From Polaromonas sp. JS666 (lineage in GTDB: Bacteria > Pseudomonadota > Gammaproteobacteria > Burkholderiales > Burkholderiaceae_C): DNA of 64,000 bases. The stretch lies in NCBI RefSeq assembly GCF_000013865.1, contig NC_007948.1, positions 4,278,001-4,342,000 on the forward strand, given 5' to 3'. Under the pieces are notes generated by a model. That model had not been told where the DNA came from and ran no database searches. It saw nothing but the letters and a program-made list of their open reading frames with translations. How positions within the stretch are numbered: the first letter of the stretch is position 1; every line of letters starts with the position of its first letter. Below, one piece after another: positions 8,061 through 16,530 of this stretch. The position numbers and the translations under genes were made by a program.

Positions 8061-8765
8061 ATGACCAAAGAGCTCCTCAAAATCGAAGACCTGCACGCCT
8101 GGTACGGCGAGTCGCACATCCTGCATGGCGTGAACCTGACCGTGAATGAAGGCGAGGTAGTGACGCTGCTGGGCCGCAATGGCGCCGGCCGCACCACCAC
8201 TCTGCGCGCCATTGTCGGCATGACCGGCGCCCGCAAGGGGTCAATCAGGATCAATGGCGAAGAGGCGATCAAGCTGGCACCGCACAAGGTGGCCCGCCTG
8301 GGAATTGGCTACTGCCCCGAGGAGCGCGGTATTTTCGCCAGCCTGTCGGCCGAAGAAAACCTGATGCTGCCGCCCAACATTGCGCCCGGCGGCATGAGTG
8401 TTGCCGAGATCTACGCCATGTTTCCAAACCTGAAAGAGCGTGCGGCCAGCCCCGGCACGCGCCTGTCGGGTGGTGAGCAGCAGATGCTGGCCGTCGCCCG
8501 CATTTTGCGCACCGGCGCCCGGCTGTTGCTGCTCGATGAGATCTCAGAAGGCCTGGCACCCGTCATCGTGCAGAAGCTCGCCGAGATGATCCTGGCCCTG
8601 AAGGCCAAGGGCTACACCATCGTGCTGGTCGAGCAGAACTTCCGCTTTGCCGCGCCGCTGGCCGACCGTTTCTATGTCATGGAGCATGGCCGCATCGTCA
8701 AGCAGTTTGCCCAGGCCGAGTTGTCGCAAAACATGGGCATGCTGCAGGAATATTTGGGGGTGTAG
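8061..8765 (+). CDS. Branched-chain amino acid-type ABC transporter, ATP-binding protein (LivF-like) with Walker A Lys-to-Arg
   Basis: Predicted 234-residue ATPase partner of the LivG-like protein. The Walker A loop reads GRNGAGRTTT, so the usual lysine is arginine at residue 44 (codon CGC). The signature LSGGEQQMLAVAR and Walker B LLLLDEISEGL are intact and the H-loop region is present. Overall it is a normal LivF of standard length. I believe some burkholderial LivF homologues share this arginine, but cannot check that here. The partner ATPase keeps its lysine, so ATP hydrolysis may be asymmetric. Confidence 0.9.
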   Translation: MTKELLKIEDLHAWYGESHILHGVNLTVNEGEVVTLLGRNGAGRTTTLRAIVGMTGARKGSIRINGEEAIKLAPHKVARLGIGYCPEERGIFASLSAEENLMLPPNIAPGGMSVAEIYAMFPNLKERAASPGTRLSGGEQQMLAVARILRTGARLLLLDEISEGLAPVIVQKLAEMILALKAKGYTIVLVEQNFRFAAPLADRFYVMEHGRIVKQFAQAELSQNMGMLQEYLGV

Positions 8766-8866
8766 AGCGGTTCACCGCCTGCCTCCCGTTTTCCCCATGC
8801 CCCGATTTTTGTCATCCATTTTTGCTTAGCCGGTTCCGATCTCACCACCTCAAGAAGGAGAATTTC

Positions 8867-10060
8867 ATGAAACTCAAGACTCTTATCGCCGCCATGGCCA
8901 TCGGCCTGGGCGCCGCCGCTTCGGCCCAGAACACGGGACCGGTCAAGATCGGCTTCATCACCGACATGTCCAGCCTCTACGCGGACATCGACGGCCCGGC
9001 CGGCGGTGAAATGATCAGGTGGGCGGCCCAGGACTTCGGCGGCAAGGTGCTGGGACGCCCGATTGAAGTGCTGACGGCCGACCACCAGAACAAGGCCGAC
9101 GTGGCCAGCTCCAAGGCCCGCGAGTGGATCGACAAGGACGGCCTGTCCGCGCTGATCGGCGGCACCAATTCGGGCACGGCACTGGCCATGTCCAAGGTCG
9201 CGACTGAAAAGAAACGCCCTTTCATCGTGATTGGGGCTGGCTCTGCCCGCCTGACCAATGAAGATTGCACGCCCTACACCATTCATTACGCCTACGACAC
9301 GGTGGCGCTGGCCAAGGTCGCTGGCTCGGCGCTGGTCAAGGCCGGCGCCAAGAACTGGTTCTTCCTGACCGCTGACTACGCCTTTGGCCATTCGCTGGAG
9401 TCCGATTCCGCCACGGTCGTGAAGGCCAACGGCGGTACCGTGGTGGGCACGGTGCGGCATCCGCTGAACGCTTCCGACTTCTCGGCCTTCCTGCTGCAGG
9501 CGCAAACTTCCAAGGCGCAAATCCTGGGTCTGGCCAATGCCGGCGGTGACTTCACCAACGCCATGAAAGCGGCCAAAGAGTTCGGCATCACCAAAAGCAT
9601 GAAGATTGCCGGTCTGCTGGTGTTTATCAACGACGTGCACAGCCTGGGCCTGGCCAACACCGAAGGCCTGCAACTGGCCGACAGCTGGTACTGGAACCAG
9701 GACGACGCATCACGCAAATTTGCCAAGCGCTTTTTTGACAAATACAAGCGCATGCCGTCGAGCCTGCAGGCTGCCGACTACTCGGCCGCATCCAACTACC
9801 TGAAAGCCGTGCAAACCGCCGGCACCACGGATGCTGACAAGGTGATGAGCACGCTGAAAACCATGAAGTTTGACGACTTCTACAGCAAGGGCCAGATTCG
9901 CGCCGACGGCCGCATGATTCACGACATGTACCTCTACCAGGTCAAAGGCACCAAAGAATCGAGCACACCGTGGGACTACTACAAGATGGTGGCCAAGGTT
10001 CCCGGTGACCAGGCGTTCACGACGGTTGCCGAGTCCAAATGCGCGCTGGTCAAGAAGTAA
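8867..10060 (+). CDS. ABC transporter substrate-binding protein (HAAT/LivK family)
   Basis: Predicted 397-residue periplasmic binding protein. The signal peptide MKLKTLIAAMAIGLGAAASA would be cleaved before QNTGPVKIGF. The mature chain is a type I periplasmic binding fold, with GFITDMSSLYADIDG near the start and the GGTNSGTALAMSKVA segment. The start at 8867 is set by AAGAAGGAG immediately upstream. A strong hairpin with a short T run follows the gene and may reduce read-through, giving more binding protein than permease. The SSLYADIDGPAGGEM ligand-loop resembles members that bind aromatic or urea-like compounds, but I would not assign a ligand. Confidence 0.9.
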   Translation: MKLKTLIAAMAIGLGAAASAQNTGPVKIGFITDMSSLYADIDGPAGGEMIRWAAQDFGGKVLGRPIEVLTADHQNKADVASSKAREWIDKDGLSALIGGTNSGTALAMSKVATEKKRPFIVIGAGSARLTNEDCTPYTIHYAYDTVALAKVAGSALVKAGAKNWFFLTADYAFGHSLESDSATVVKANGGTVVGTVRHPLNASDFSAFLLQAQTSKAQILGLANAGGDFTNAMKAAKEFGITKSMKIAGLLVFINDVHSLGLANTEGLQLADSWYWNQDDASRKFAKRFFDKYKRMPSSLQAADYSAASNYLKAVQTAGTTDADKVMSTLKTMKFDDFYSKGQIRADGRMIHDMYLYQVKGTKESSTPWDYYKMVAKVPGDQAFTTVAESKCALVKK

Positions 10061-10070
10061 GCTGACTACT

Positions 10071-10100
10071 GGCCGGTCGCGCGTGCGATCGGCCGCTTTT
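10071..10100 (+). terminator. Hairpin terminator after the binding-protein gene
   Basis: Arms GGCCGGTCGC and GCGATCGGCC (one G-U pair) enclose a GCGT loop and are followed by GCTTTT. It lies 10 nt after the stop codon. In the middle of a transporter operon it probably acts as a partial terminator or 3'-end stabiliser. Confidence 0.7.
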
Positions 10101-10120
10101 CTGTATTCTCAAGGCAAGAA

Positions 10121-10238
10121 CCTAGAAACGGCAGTTGACCGCTCATTGACCGCTGGCAAGACCGCATGAACACACCTTTATTCGCTCACGCACGAGTTCA
10201 CCTTTCGGGTGGCAGCGCGTCCAACCGCCATTTCTAGG
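10121..10238. repeat. Inverted repeat element (CCTAGAAAYGGC arms)
   Basis: The arms at 10121-10138 and 10221-10238 match at 15 of 18 positions as inverted complements (CCTAGAAACGGCAGTTG against CCTAGAAATGGCGGTTG). They enclose about 82 bp with no coding potential. The element fills the gap between the binding-protein and permease genes. It could be a small non-autonomous element or a long-range RNA stem. Confidence 0.6.
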
Positions 10239-10256
10239 CTCAACTGACGGGCCTCC

Positions 10257-11141
10257 ATGGAAATTTTCGGTATTCCCCATCAAGCTTTTCTGGGCCAGCT
10301 GCTGCTGGGCCTGGTCAATGGCGCGTTTTACGCCATGCTCAGCCTCGGGCTGGCAGTCATCTTTGGCCTGCTGGGCATCGTGAACTTCGCCCACGGAGCG
10401 CTCTACATGCTGGGCGCTTTTGCGGCCTGGATCATGCTCGACAAATTCGGCCTCAACTACTGGGCTGCACTGGTGTTGGCCCCGCTGACAGTCGGCGCGC
10501 TCGGCGTGGTGATTGAACGCCTGTTCCTCAAGCATCTGTACAAGCTGGACCCGCTCTATGGGCTGCTGCTGACCTTTGGCCTGGCGCTTATCGCGGAAGG
10601 CATTTTTCGCGAGCTGTATGGCGTGTCAGGCCAGAATTACAACGTGCCGGAACTGCTGTCGGGGGCCACCAACCTCGGCTTCATGACTCTGCCGAATTAC
10701 CGGGCCTGGGTGGTGCTGGTGTCGCTGGTGGTTTGCCTGGGAACCTGGTTCCTGATTGAACGCACACGGCTGGGCGCCTACCTGCGCGCCGGCACGGAGA
10801 ACGCAGCACTGGTGCAGGCCTTCGGCATCAATGTGCCGATGATGGTGATGCTGACCTATGGCGCCGGCGCGGCGCTGGCGGCGCTGGCCGGCGTGCTGGC
10901 CGCGCCCATCATTCAGGTCAATCCGCTAATGGGCTCCAACCTGATCATCGTGGTGTTTGCCGTGGTGGTGATCGGCGGCATGGGCTCGATTCTGGGCTCC
11001 GTCATTACCGGCCTGGCCCTCGGCCTGGTTGAAGGCATGACCCGGGTGTTTTACCCTGAAGCGTCCAATATTGTGGTGTTTGTGGTCATGGTGCTGGTGC
11101 TGATGGTTCGCCCATCGGGCCTGTTTGGCAAGGAGGCATAG
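10257..11141 (+). CDS. ABC transporter permease (LivH-like)
   Basis: Predicted 294-residue integral membrane protein with about eight transmembrane helices. The opening LLLGLVNGAFYAMLSLGLAVIFGLLGIVNFAHGALYMLGA is typical of LivH permeases; the late GGMGSILGSVITGLALGLVEG holds the cytoplasmic coupling region that contacts the ATPases. It forms the transport channel with the LivM-like protein encoded downstream. A mosaic repeat begins 6 nt after its stop codon. Confidence 0.92.
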   Translation: MEIFGIPHQAFLGQLLLGLVNGAFYAMLSLGLAVIFGLLGIVNFAHGALYMLGAFAAWIMLDKFGLNYWAALVLAPLTVGALGVVIERLFLKHLYKLDPLYGLLLTFGLALIAEGIFRELYGVSGQNYNVPELLSGATNLGFMTLPNYRAWVVLVSLVVCLGTWFLIERTRLGAYLRAGTENAALVQAFGINVPMMVMLTYGAGAALAALAGVLAAPIIQVNPLMGSNLIIVVFAVVVIGGMGSILGSVITGLALGLVEGMTRVFYPEASNIVVFVVMVLVLMVRPSGLFGKEA

Positions 11142-11147
11142 GTGTTG

Positions 11148-11440
11148 GCCCCCACGCTTGTCGCTTCGCGTACTGCGCTGCCCCCCGAGGGGGCCGCTGC
11201 GCCTGCGGTCTGGCAAAGCCAGTCCCGCGGCCCCTGCCGGGATGAAGAGCCCCCACGCTCGCTCACTGTGTGTAGCTCTCTGCCCCCCGAGGGGGCTGAA
11301 CTTGCTTGGGTCGGCCCGGCGCTGCCTTCGTTGGCCCCCACGCTTTTCACTTCGTGTAATGCGCTGCCCCCGGGGGGCGCTGCGCCTGCGGCCCCTGCTG
11401 GAACGGGAACCCCGCGCTCGCCACTTGGCGGTTCGATGGA
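11148..11440 (+). repeat. Mosaic intergenic repeat, copy 3 (compound)
   Basis: Three successive GCCCCCACG-type units fill the 306-bp gap between the two permease genes. Each is followed by CTGCCCCCCGAGGGGG or a variant; one closes with TGAACTTGCTTGGGTCGGCCC. Units are related to copies 1 and 2 but in a different order. No gene is present in the gap. Confidence 0.8.
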
Positions 11441-11447
11441 TATCTGA

Positions 11448-12419
11448 ATGAATAACGCACAAAAATTGACCCGTATCACCTACCTGGCCCTGCTGGCGCT
11501 GGCGCTGGTGGCGCCCGTGATCGGGCTGTACCCGGTGTTTGTCATGAAGCTTCTGTGCTTTGCCCTGTTTGCCTGTGCTTTCAACCTGCTGTTGGGTTTT
11601 ACCGGCTTGCTGTCCTTCGGTCACGCCGCATTTTTTGGCTCGGCCGCCTACGTCACCGGCTGGTTCATCAAGTCGCAAAGCTGGACGCCTGAACTGGGCA
11701 TTCTTGCCGGCACGGTCGCGGCCGGCTTGATTGGCCTGGTCGTCGGCGCGGTCGCCATCCGGCGCCAGGGCATTTACTTTGCCATGATCACACTGGCGAT
11801 TGCACAAATGGTGTTTTTTGTCTGCCTGCAGGCGCCGTTTACCGGCGGTGAAGACGGCTTGCAGGGCGTGCCGCGCGGCCGCCTGTTGGGCCTGCTCTCG
11901 CTCGAATCCGACACCACCATGTATTACTTTGTGGTCGCGGTGTTCGTGCTGTGCTTTTTGGGCATCTCGCGCATCGTGCACTCGCCATTTGGCCAGGTAC
12001 TCAAGATGATCCGTGAGAATGAACCCCGCGCCATTTCACTGGGCTACCAGGTAGACCGCTACAAGCTGCTGGCCTTTGTGCTGTCGTCCGCCCTGGCCGG
12101 GCTGGCAGGCTCGCTCAAGACCCTGGTAATGGGTTTTGCCACGCTGTCGGATGTGCACTGGTCCATGTCGGGCGAAGTGATCCTGATGACCCTGCTGGGT
12201 GGCGTGGGCACCTTCTTTGGCCCGGTCTTCGGCGCCGGCATCGTGATCTCGCTGCAAAACCTGCTGGCCGACAAGGTCGGCTCATGGGTCACCGTCATCA
12301 TCGGCGCGATCTTCGTGGTCTGCGTGCTGGCCTTCCGCAAGGGCGTGGTGGGTGAGTTGCAGGCTTTCCTCGATCGCCGCCGTCAGGCCTCAGCCGAGGC
12401 CGCCCCGCCGCCGGCCTGA
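11448..12419 (+). CDS. ABC transporter permease (LivM-like)
   Basis: Predicted 323-residue integral membrane protein, the second permease of the importer. It shows the LivM pattern: FNLLLGFTGLLSFGHAAFFGSAAY near residues 42-65, RRQGIYFAMITLAIAQMVFF, and the cytoplasmic loop MIRENEPRAISLGYQVDRYKL. The final GGVGTFFGPVFGAGIVISL matches the family. The C-terminal tail is short and polar. The operon probably ends here; an inverted-repeat hairpin follows at 12440. Confidence 0.92.
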   Translation: MNNAQKLTRITYLALLALALVAPVIGLYPVFVMKLLCFALFACAFNLLLGFTGLLSFGHAAFFGSAAYVTGWFIKSQSWTPELGILAGTVAAGLIGLVVGAVAIRRQGIYFAMITLAIAQMVFFVCLQAPFTGGEDGLQGVPRGRLLGLLSLESDTTMYYFVVAVFVLCFLGISRIVHSPFGQVLKMIRENEPRAISLGYQVDRYKLLAFVLSSALAGLAGSLKTLVMGFATLSDVHWSMSGEVILMTLLGGVGTFFGPVFGAGIVISLQNLLADKVGSWVTVIIGAIFVVCVLAFRKGVVGELQAFLDRRRQASAEAAPPPA

Positions 12420-12457
12420 ACCGCCGAGCAAGTGTCTTCTGCGGCACAAGCCGCAAT

Positions 12458-12476
12458 TGCTACTGTTTTTATAGCA
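12458..12476. repeat. Short TGCTA/TAGCA palindrome
   Basis: TGCTACTGTTTTTATAGCA, just after a TGCGGC-ACAA-GCCGCA hairpin at 12440-12455. It resembles the GCTAT/ATAGC palindromes seen at 21216, 28612 and 42386 in this window. It lies between the tail-to-tail ends of the transporter operon and the regulator gene, so it may act as a two-way terminator. Confidence 0.5.
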
Positions 12477-12523
12477 GTCAGGTCCCGTCATATATAGGCC
12501 CACAGCCATTTCCAAAAAGACTG

Positions 12524-13570
12524 CTACCTGCCCCGAAACTCACGCCGGTAGGTGGAGGGCGATGTGCCCAGCGTCGTCGCGAAGTGCTGCCGCAGGGACA
12601 CCACGGAGCCAAAGCCGGCATCGATGGCAATCTGGTCCATCGAGCGGTCGGTGGCCTCCAGTTGCCGCTGCGCCAGCGCCAGCCGCTGGCCGGTGAGCCA
12701 CCGGCCCACCGTGGTGCCGGTGATCTGCCGGAAGTGCCGCGTGAAGGTGCGCCGGCTCATGAAGGCCCGATCGGCCAGCGCATCGAGGCTGTGCGGCTGG
12801 TTCAGGTTTTCCTGCACCCAGGCCAGAATGACTGAAAGCCGGTGGCCGGTGCTGGTGGCAGGCACGGGCCGCTCGACGTACTGGGCCTGCCCGCCCTGCC
12901 GCTGTGGCGCCACCACCATGCGGCGCGCCACGCGATTGGCCACCTCCGCACCGTGCTCGCGGCGCAGCAGATGCAGGCAGCAGTCAATGGCGGCTGCGGT
13001 GCCCGCAGACGTGAGCACGTCGCCGTCGTCCACATACAGCACATCCGGCTGGAGCTGCACCTGCGGGTAACGCGCGGCGAAAGCGGACGCCAGGGCCCAG
13101 TGCGTGGCGGCGGGCCGGCCGTCCAGCAGGCCGGCCTCGGCCAGGACAAAAGCGCCCAAGCATAAGCCGATGATGCGCGCGCCGCGCCGGTGCGCCGCCT
13201 GCAGGGCCTTGAGCAAAGCCTCGGGCGGGCGCTCCATGGGGTCGCGCCATGACGGCACCACCACGGTATCGGCTTTGGCCAGCACGCCCAGGCCGTGTTG
13301 CACAGCAATGGTGAAGCCGGCTGTGGTTTGCAGCATGCCCGGCTTGTCGGCGCACACCAGCAGCTTGAACCGCGGCAGGTCGGCACCCGAAAAATCGTTG
13401 CCGAACACCATGCACGGCACGGACAGGTGAAAGGGGCTGATGCCGTCAAAGGCGACCACCGCAACGGTGCGGATCCCGACTACGGAGCCGACTGCCTGGC
13501 TGGCCGCGCTGCCGGCTCTGGCCTTGCCCGGGGCTTTGCCGAATGTCTTTTTGGGCGCTTTGGATGACAT
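12524..13570 (-). CDS. GlxA family transcriptional regulator (DJ-1/PfpI domain plus AraC HTH)
   Basis: Predicted 348-residue regulator. After a basic tail of about 30 residues, a DJ-1/PfpI-like domain spans about 33-200, with GLCLGAFVLAEAGLLDGRPAATHW as its nucleophile-elbow region. Residues about 240-345 are an AraC-type double helix-turn-helix (LDALADRAFMSRRTFTRHFRQITG ... DQIAIDAGFGSVVSLRQHF). It is divergent from an isochorismatase-like hydrolase gene with 109 bp between them, so it probably controls that gene. The inducer is unknown. Confidence 0.9.
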   Translation of the reverse strand: MSSKAPKKTFGKAPGKARAGSAASQAVGSVVGIRTVAVVAFDGISPFHLSVPCMVFGNDFSGADLPRFKLLVCADKPGMLQTTAGFTIAVQHGLGVLAKADTVVVPSWRDPMERPPEALLKALQAAHRRGARIIGLCLGAFVLAEAGLLDGRPAATHWALASAFAARYPQVQLQPDVLYVDDGDVLTSAGTAAAIDCCLHLLRREHGAEVANRVARRMVVAPQRQGGQAQYVERPVPATSTGHRLSVILAWVQENLNQPHSLDALADRAFMSRRTFTRHFRQITGTTVGRWLTGQRLALAQRQLEATDRSMDQIAIDAGFGSVVSLRQHFATTLGTSPSTYRREFRGR

Positions 13571-13679
13571 GGCCCGATTCTATCGACTATTGACATTTGG
13601 GCCACTTTCACCAAAACACCGCCAGCCCAACAATCACCTCCATCAACCACCTGTTTCAACTTTTGAAGGAAAACACACC

Positions 13680-14318
13680 ATGTCCAGCACTGATGCAACA
13701 TCTCCACGCCGCGCCCTTGTCGTCATCGATGTCCAGATGGAGTATTTCACCGGCGGCCTGCTGATTGAATACCCACCGGTGGAGCAGACGCTGCCCAATA
13801 TTGGTCGCGCGATGGATGCGGCCCGTGCGGCGGGCATCCCTGTCGTGGTGGTGCAACACAGCGAGTCCGCTACCGCGCCGCTGTTTGCCAAGGGTTCGGC
13901 CCAGTGGGCCTTGCATGAGACCGTTGCGAGCCGCCCGCGCGACCACTTCATCGAGAAAGCCTGGCCCAACGTCTATACCGGCACCGACTTTGCCGGCTGG
14001 CTGGAGAAAAACAGCATCGATACCCTCACGGTGGTCGGCTACATGACGCACAACTGCGACGCGTCCACGATTTTCGAGGCCACGCACCGGGGCCTGCACG
14101 TGGAGTTTTTGCACGACGCGAGCGGCTCCATCCCTTATGCCAACGAAGCCGGCCTGGCCAGCGCGGAAGAAATCCACCGTATCTTCAGCGTGGTGTTTCA
14201 CACGCGCTTTGCCGCTGTCGGCTCTACCGATGACTGGGCCGTCGCCGTGCAAGCCGGCCAGGCGCTAAAGAAAAGCAATATTCTGGTGTCGAATCAGGCG
14301 GCCATCGCGAGGAGGTAG
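13680..14318 (+). CDS. Isochorismatase family cysteine hydrolase
   Basis: Predicted 212-residue cytoplasmic hydrolase. The catalytic triad of the family is visible: Asp17 in ALVVIDVQ, a lysine in FIEKAWPN, and the nucleophilic cysteine in THNCDAST after a GYMTH segment. Such enzymes cleave amides, N-carbamoyl compounds or enol ethers; the substrate cannot be read from the sequence. The start at 13680 is the first position giving a normal N-terminus (MSSTDATSPRRALVVID), although the frame is open upstream through the divergent promoter. GlxA-type regulator upstream, divergent. Confidence 0.88.
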   Translation: MSSTDATSPRRALVVIDVQMEYFTGGLLIEYPPVEQTLPNIGRAMDAARAAGIPVVVVQHSESATAPLFAKGSAQWALHETVASRPRDHFIEKAWPNVYTGTDFAGWLEKNSIDTLTVVGYMTHNCDASTIFEATHRGLHVEFLHDASGSIPYANEAGLASAEEIHRIFSVVFHTRFAAVGSTDDWAVAVQAGQALKKSNILVSNQAAIARR

Positions 14319-14473
14319 TTTCCGGCATACCGGACGACCGGCATTTTTTTAATAGCGGCTCCCCCCCCCCAAAACCGCAGCCTTCAATCCTGCTTGACTG
14401 GGCACCGGACATGCCCGGGTCTTCCAGCAGGCGCACTTCACGCTTTTGCCTTTGGCCCGGATTCAACCGGTCA

Positions 14474-15316
14474 TCAGTCAAACATGTCCGGCTGGGTTTT
14501 GACCAGGTGATCCCAGATCGGCTGGAAATGCAGCCAGCCGATGTATTCGCTGCCCACATGTTCACGGCTGTAGCGGGCGCGCTCCGGCGTCACCAGGCGC
14601 GGGGCAATGCCGGCTGCGTCGATCATCAGCTGTTGCTTGCAGCAGCGCTCCAGCGCGATGAACCAGAAGGCGGCCGCCTCGATGCTGTGGCGGCTGGCCG
14701 TGAGCAGCCCGTGGTTCTGGTGGATGGCCGCCTTGACACCCTTGAAGGCCTGGGCCACCTTGTGCCCTGCCTTGACTTCCACGGCCACCTGGCCCGCCTC
14801 ATCACCAATGACCACATGGTCTTCGAAGAAGGCTGCCGCATCCTGGCTGATCGGCTCGAGCTTTTTGCCGAGTGAGGCAAAAGCGGTTCCGTAGACGGTG
14901 TGCGCGTGGCACATCGCGACGATATCCGGATGCGCCTCATGCACGGCTGAATGCAGGACAAAGCCGGCGCGATTGATCGCGTGGCGGCCCTCAACGACCT
15001 GGCCGCTGTGATCGGCCAAAATCAGGTTGGACACCTTGACCTGGGAAAAATGCACGGCCATGGGATTGGTCCAGTACAGGCCGGGGTTCTCCGGGTCACG
15101 TACCGTCAGGTGCCCGGCAAAACCGTAATCGAAACCCTGCAAGGCAAACGCACGGCACGCGGCGACAAGCCGCTCTTTCAGGTGCTGGCGCTCCTCGGCG
15201 GCATTTGAAAACCGGGGGGTTGACGGATAAATCAGGCCAGCCTGCTCCGGTTGGTAGATGGAAATTCGCGCTTCATCCAGCTGGACATCGCGGCTCGCTT
15301 CAAGCACTGCAGACAT
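14474..15316 (-). CDS. Class II aldolase/adducin family protein
   Basis: Predicted 280-residue protein of the class II aldolase fold. The zinc-binding pairs appear as CHAH near residue 135 and in HQNHG later. Aligned by eye with fuculose-phosphate aldolase, the catalytic glutamate position (four before the H of HSAVHEAHPD) is glycine here, so it may not be an aldolase; decarboxylase or hydrolase activities are known for relatives. The start at 15316 follows AAAAGGAGCAAGAA. It is divergent from a LysR gene, which probably regulates it through the TTCATGAA sites near 15501-15530. Confidence 0.85.
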   Translation of the reverse strand: MSAVLEASRDVQLDEARISIYQPEQAGLIYPSTPRFSNAAEERQHLKERLVAACRAFALQGFDYGFAGHLTVRDPENPGLYWTNPMAVHFSQVKVSNLILADHSGQVVEGRHAINRAGFVLHSAVHEAHPDIVAMCHAHTVYGTAFASLGKKLEPISQDAAAFFEDHVVIGDEAGQVAVEVKAGHKVAQAFKGVKAAIHQNHGLLTASRHSIEAAAFWFIALERCCKQQLMIDAAGIAPRLVTPERARYSREHVGSEYIGWLHFQPIWDHLVKTQPDMFD

Positions 15317-15500
15317 TTCTTGCTCCTTTTGAGTTTGGGTCTTAAGGTCTTTGGTCTTTGGTCTCTGTATCAATCTCATGGAAGGCGTCTTGCGGTTTTC
15401 ACATCGAACCAAGGCCAGAGGACTCCGCTGCATACCGCGCACCCGTCTTTTCGGTGAGGCCATGTTCGCGCTCTTTTCAGACGTTGACAAACGATAGATG

Positions 15501-15530
15501 TTCATGAAAAGATGAATTTCATTCATGAAT
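15501..15530. promoter_or_regulatory. Paired TTCATGAA palindromes between aldolase and LysR genes
   Basis: Palindromes TTCATGAA at 15501-15508 and 15522-15529 are offset by 21 bp, two helical turns; the second extends to ATTCATGAAT. They end 12 bp before the LysR start codon at 15542. The position and dyad spacing suit a LysR-type regulator controlling itself and the divergent gene. Confidence 0.6.
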
Positions 15531-15541
15531 CAAGAAACACT

Positions 15542-16459
15542 ATGAGACGCGCCCCGAATTTCGTCTTGCTGCGGGCGTTTGAGTCTGCGGCCCGGCTGGA
15601 AAGCTTTACGCTTGCCGCGCGTGAATTGCACCTGACCCAGTCGGCGATCAGCCACCAGGTGCGAGAGCTGGAGGACTATTTCGGCCGACCCCTCTTCATC
15701 CGGCGCAACCGCCGCGTCGAACTGGTGGCCGAGGGGCGGCGGCTGCTTGACAGTCTTTCGCGGGTGTTTGATGTCATCGAGGCGGCCTGCGACGAGGTGG
15801 CGCTGGCGCCGCGGGCACAGGTGCTGGCGCTGCATTGCGCACCCAGCTTTGCCGCCAAATGGCTGGGGCCCCGCCTGCCTGAATTCATGCAAGCCCATGC
15901 CGACATCACCATCCGGTTGACCTCGGGCGCAGAGCCTGTCGACCTCACCCGCATGCGGGAGATCGACGTGGCGATTGCCTATGGGCCCGTGCAGGAACGG
16001 GCGGGCGTGCTCTCCATCGCCCTGGGGCGCGAGCGCATCGTTCCCCTGTGCTCGCCGCAACTGGTGGATGGCACGCGCCCCATCCGCCAGCAAATCCGTG
16101 ACCTGGTCCTGATCGACTCCCAGCTCAGCGCCATCACCTGGCCCGGCTGGTTTGCGCGCAACGGGCTCACGCTGCCTGCGCGGCCCCGGCCGTCGTTCGA
16201 CCGCGCGGCGCTCTCCATTTCTGCCGCTGTCGACGCCATGGGTGTCGCCCTGGAAAGCGTCCGTCTTGCCGAGCGCGAAATCTCCCGCGGCGAACTGGTT
16301 GAACTGGGAAGGGACGTTTTTTTCCCCATTGCAGAGGAAACCCACTTTGTGTCCTGCCGGGTGAATGAGCAGCACACGGAAAAGGTCCGGCTTTTCCGTG
16401 AATGGCTTTTCAAGGCGGCAGGCGTCGATGTGGGCCGGGGCAACGCGCCAATTCCTTGA
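15542..16459 (+). CDS. LysR family transcriptional regulator (GcvA-like)
   Basis: Predicted 305-residue LysR regulator. The winged helix-turn-helix covers about residues 6-65 (FESAARLESFTLAARELHLTQSAISHQVRELED), with the GcvA-type FGRPLFIRRNRRVELVAEG continuation. The effector domain is about 90-295 and contains the two-lobed substrate-binding fold. Start 15542 gives MRRAPNFVLLRAF, the usual beginning; an upstream in-frame ATG overlaps the proposed operator. Divergent from the class II aldolase gene, its likely target. Confidence 0.9.
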   Translation: MRRAPNFVLLRAFESAARLESFTLAARELHLTQSAISHQVRELEDYFGRPLFIRRNRRVELVAEGRRLLDSLSRVFDVIEAACDEVALAPRAQVLALHCAPSFAAKWLGPRLPEFMQAHADITIRLTSGAEPVDLTRMREIDVAIAYGPVQERAGVLSIALGRERIVPLCSPQLVDGTRPIRQQIRDLVLIDSQLSAITWPGWFARNGLTLPARPRPSFDRAALSISAAVDAMGVALESVRLAEREISRGELVELGRDVFFPIAEETHFVSCRVNEQHTEKVRLFREWLFKAAGVDVGRGNAPIP

Positions 16460-16530
16460 AGGCGGATACCTGGGGCGATTTTGAGTCGAGCCCCAAGGCC
16501 GTCACGCTGACCCCGACGGAGTGCTGTGGG

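Noticed and set aside
14356..14365. Run of ten C after the isochorismatase-like gene
   Set aside because: A homopolymer with no stem before it; not a terminator and possibly length-variable sequencing.
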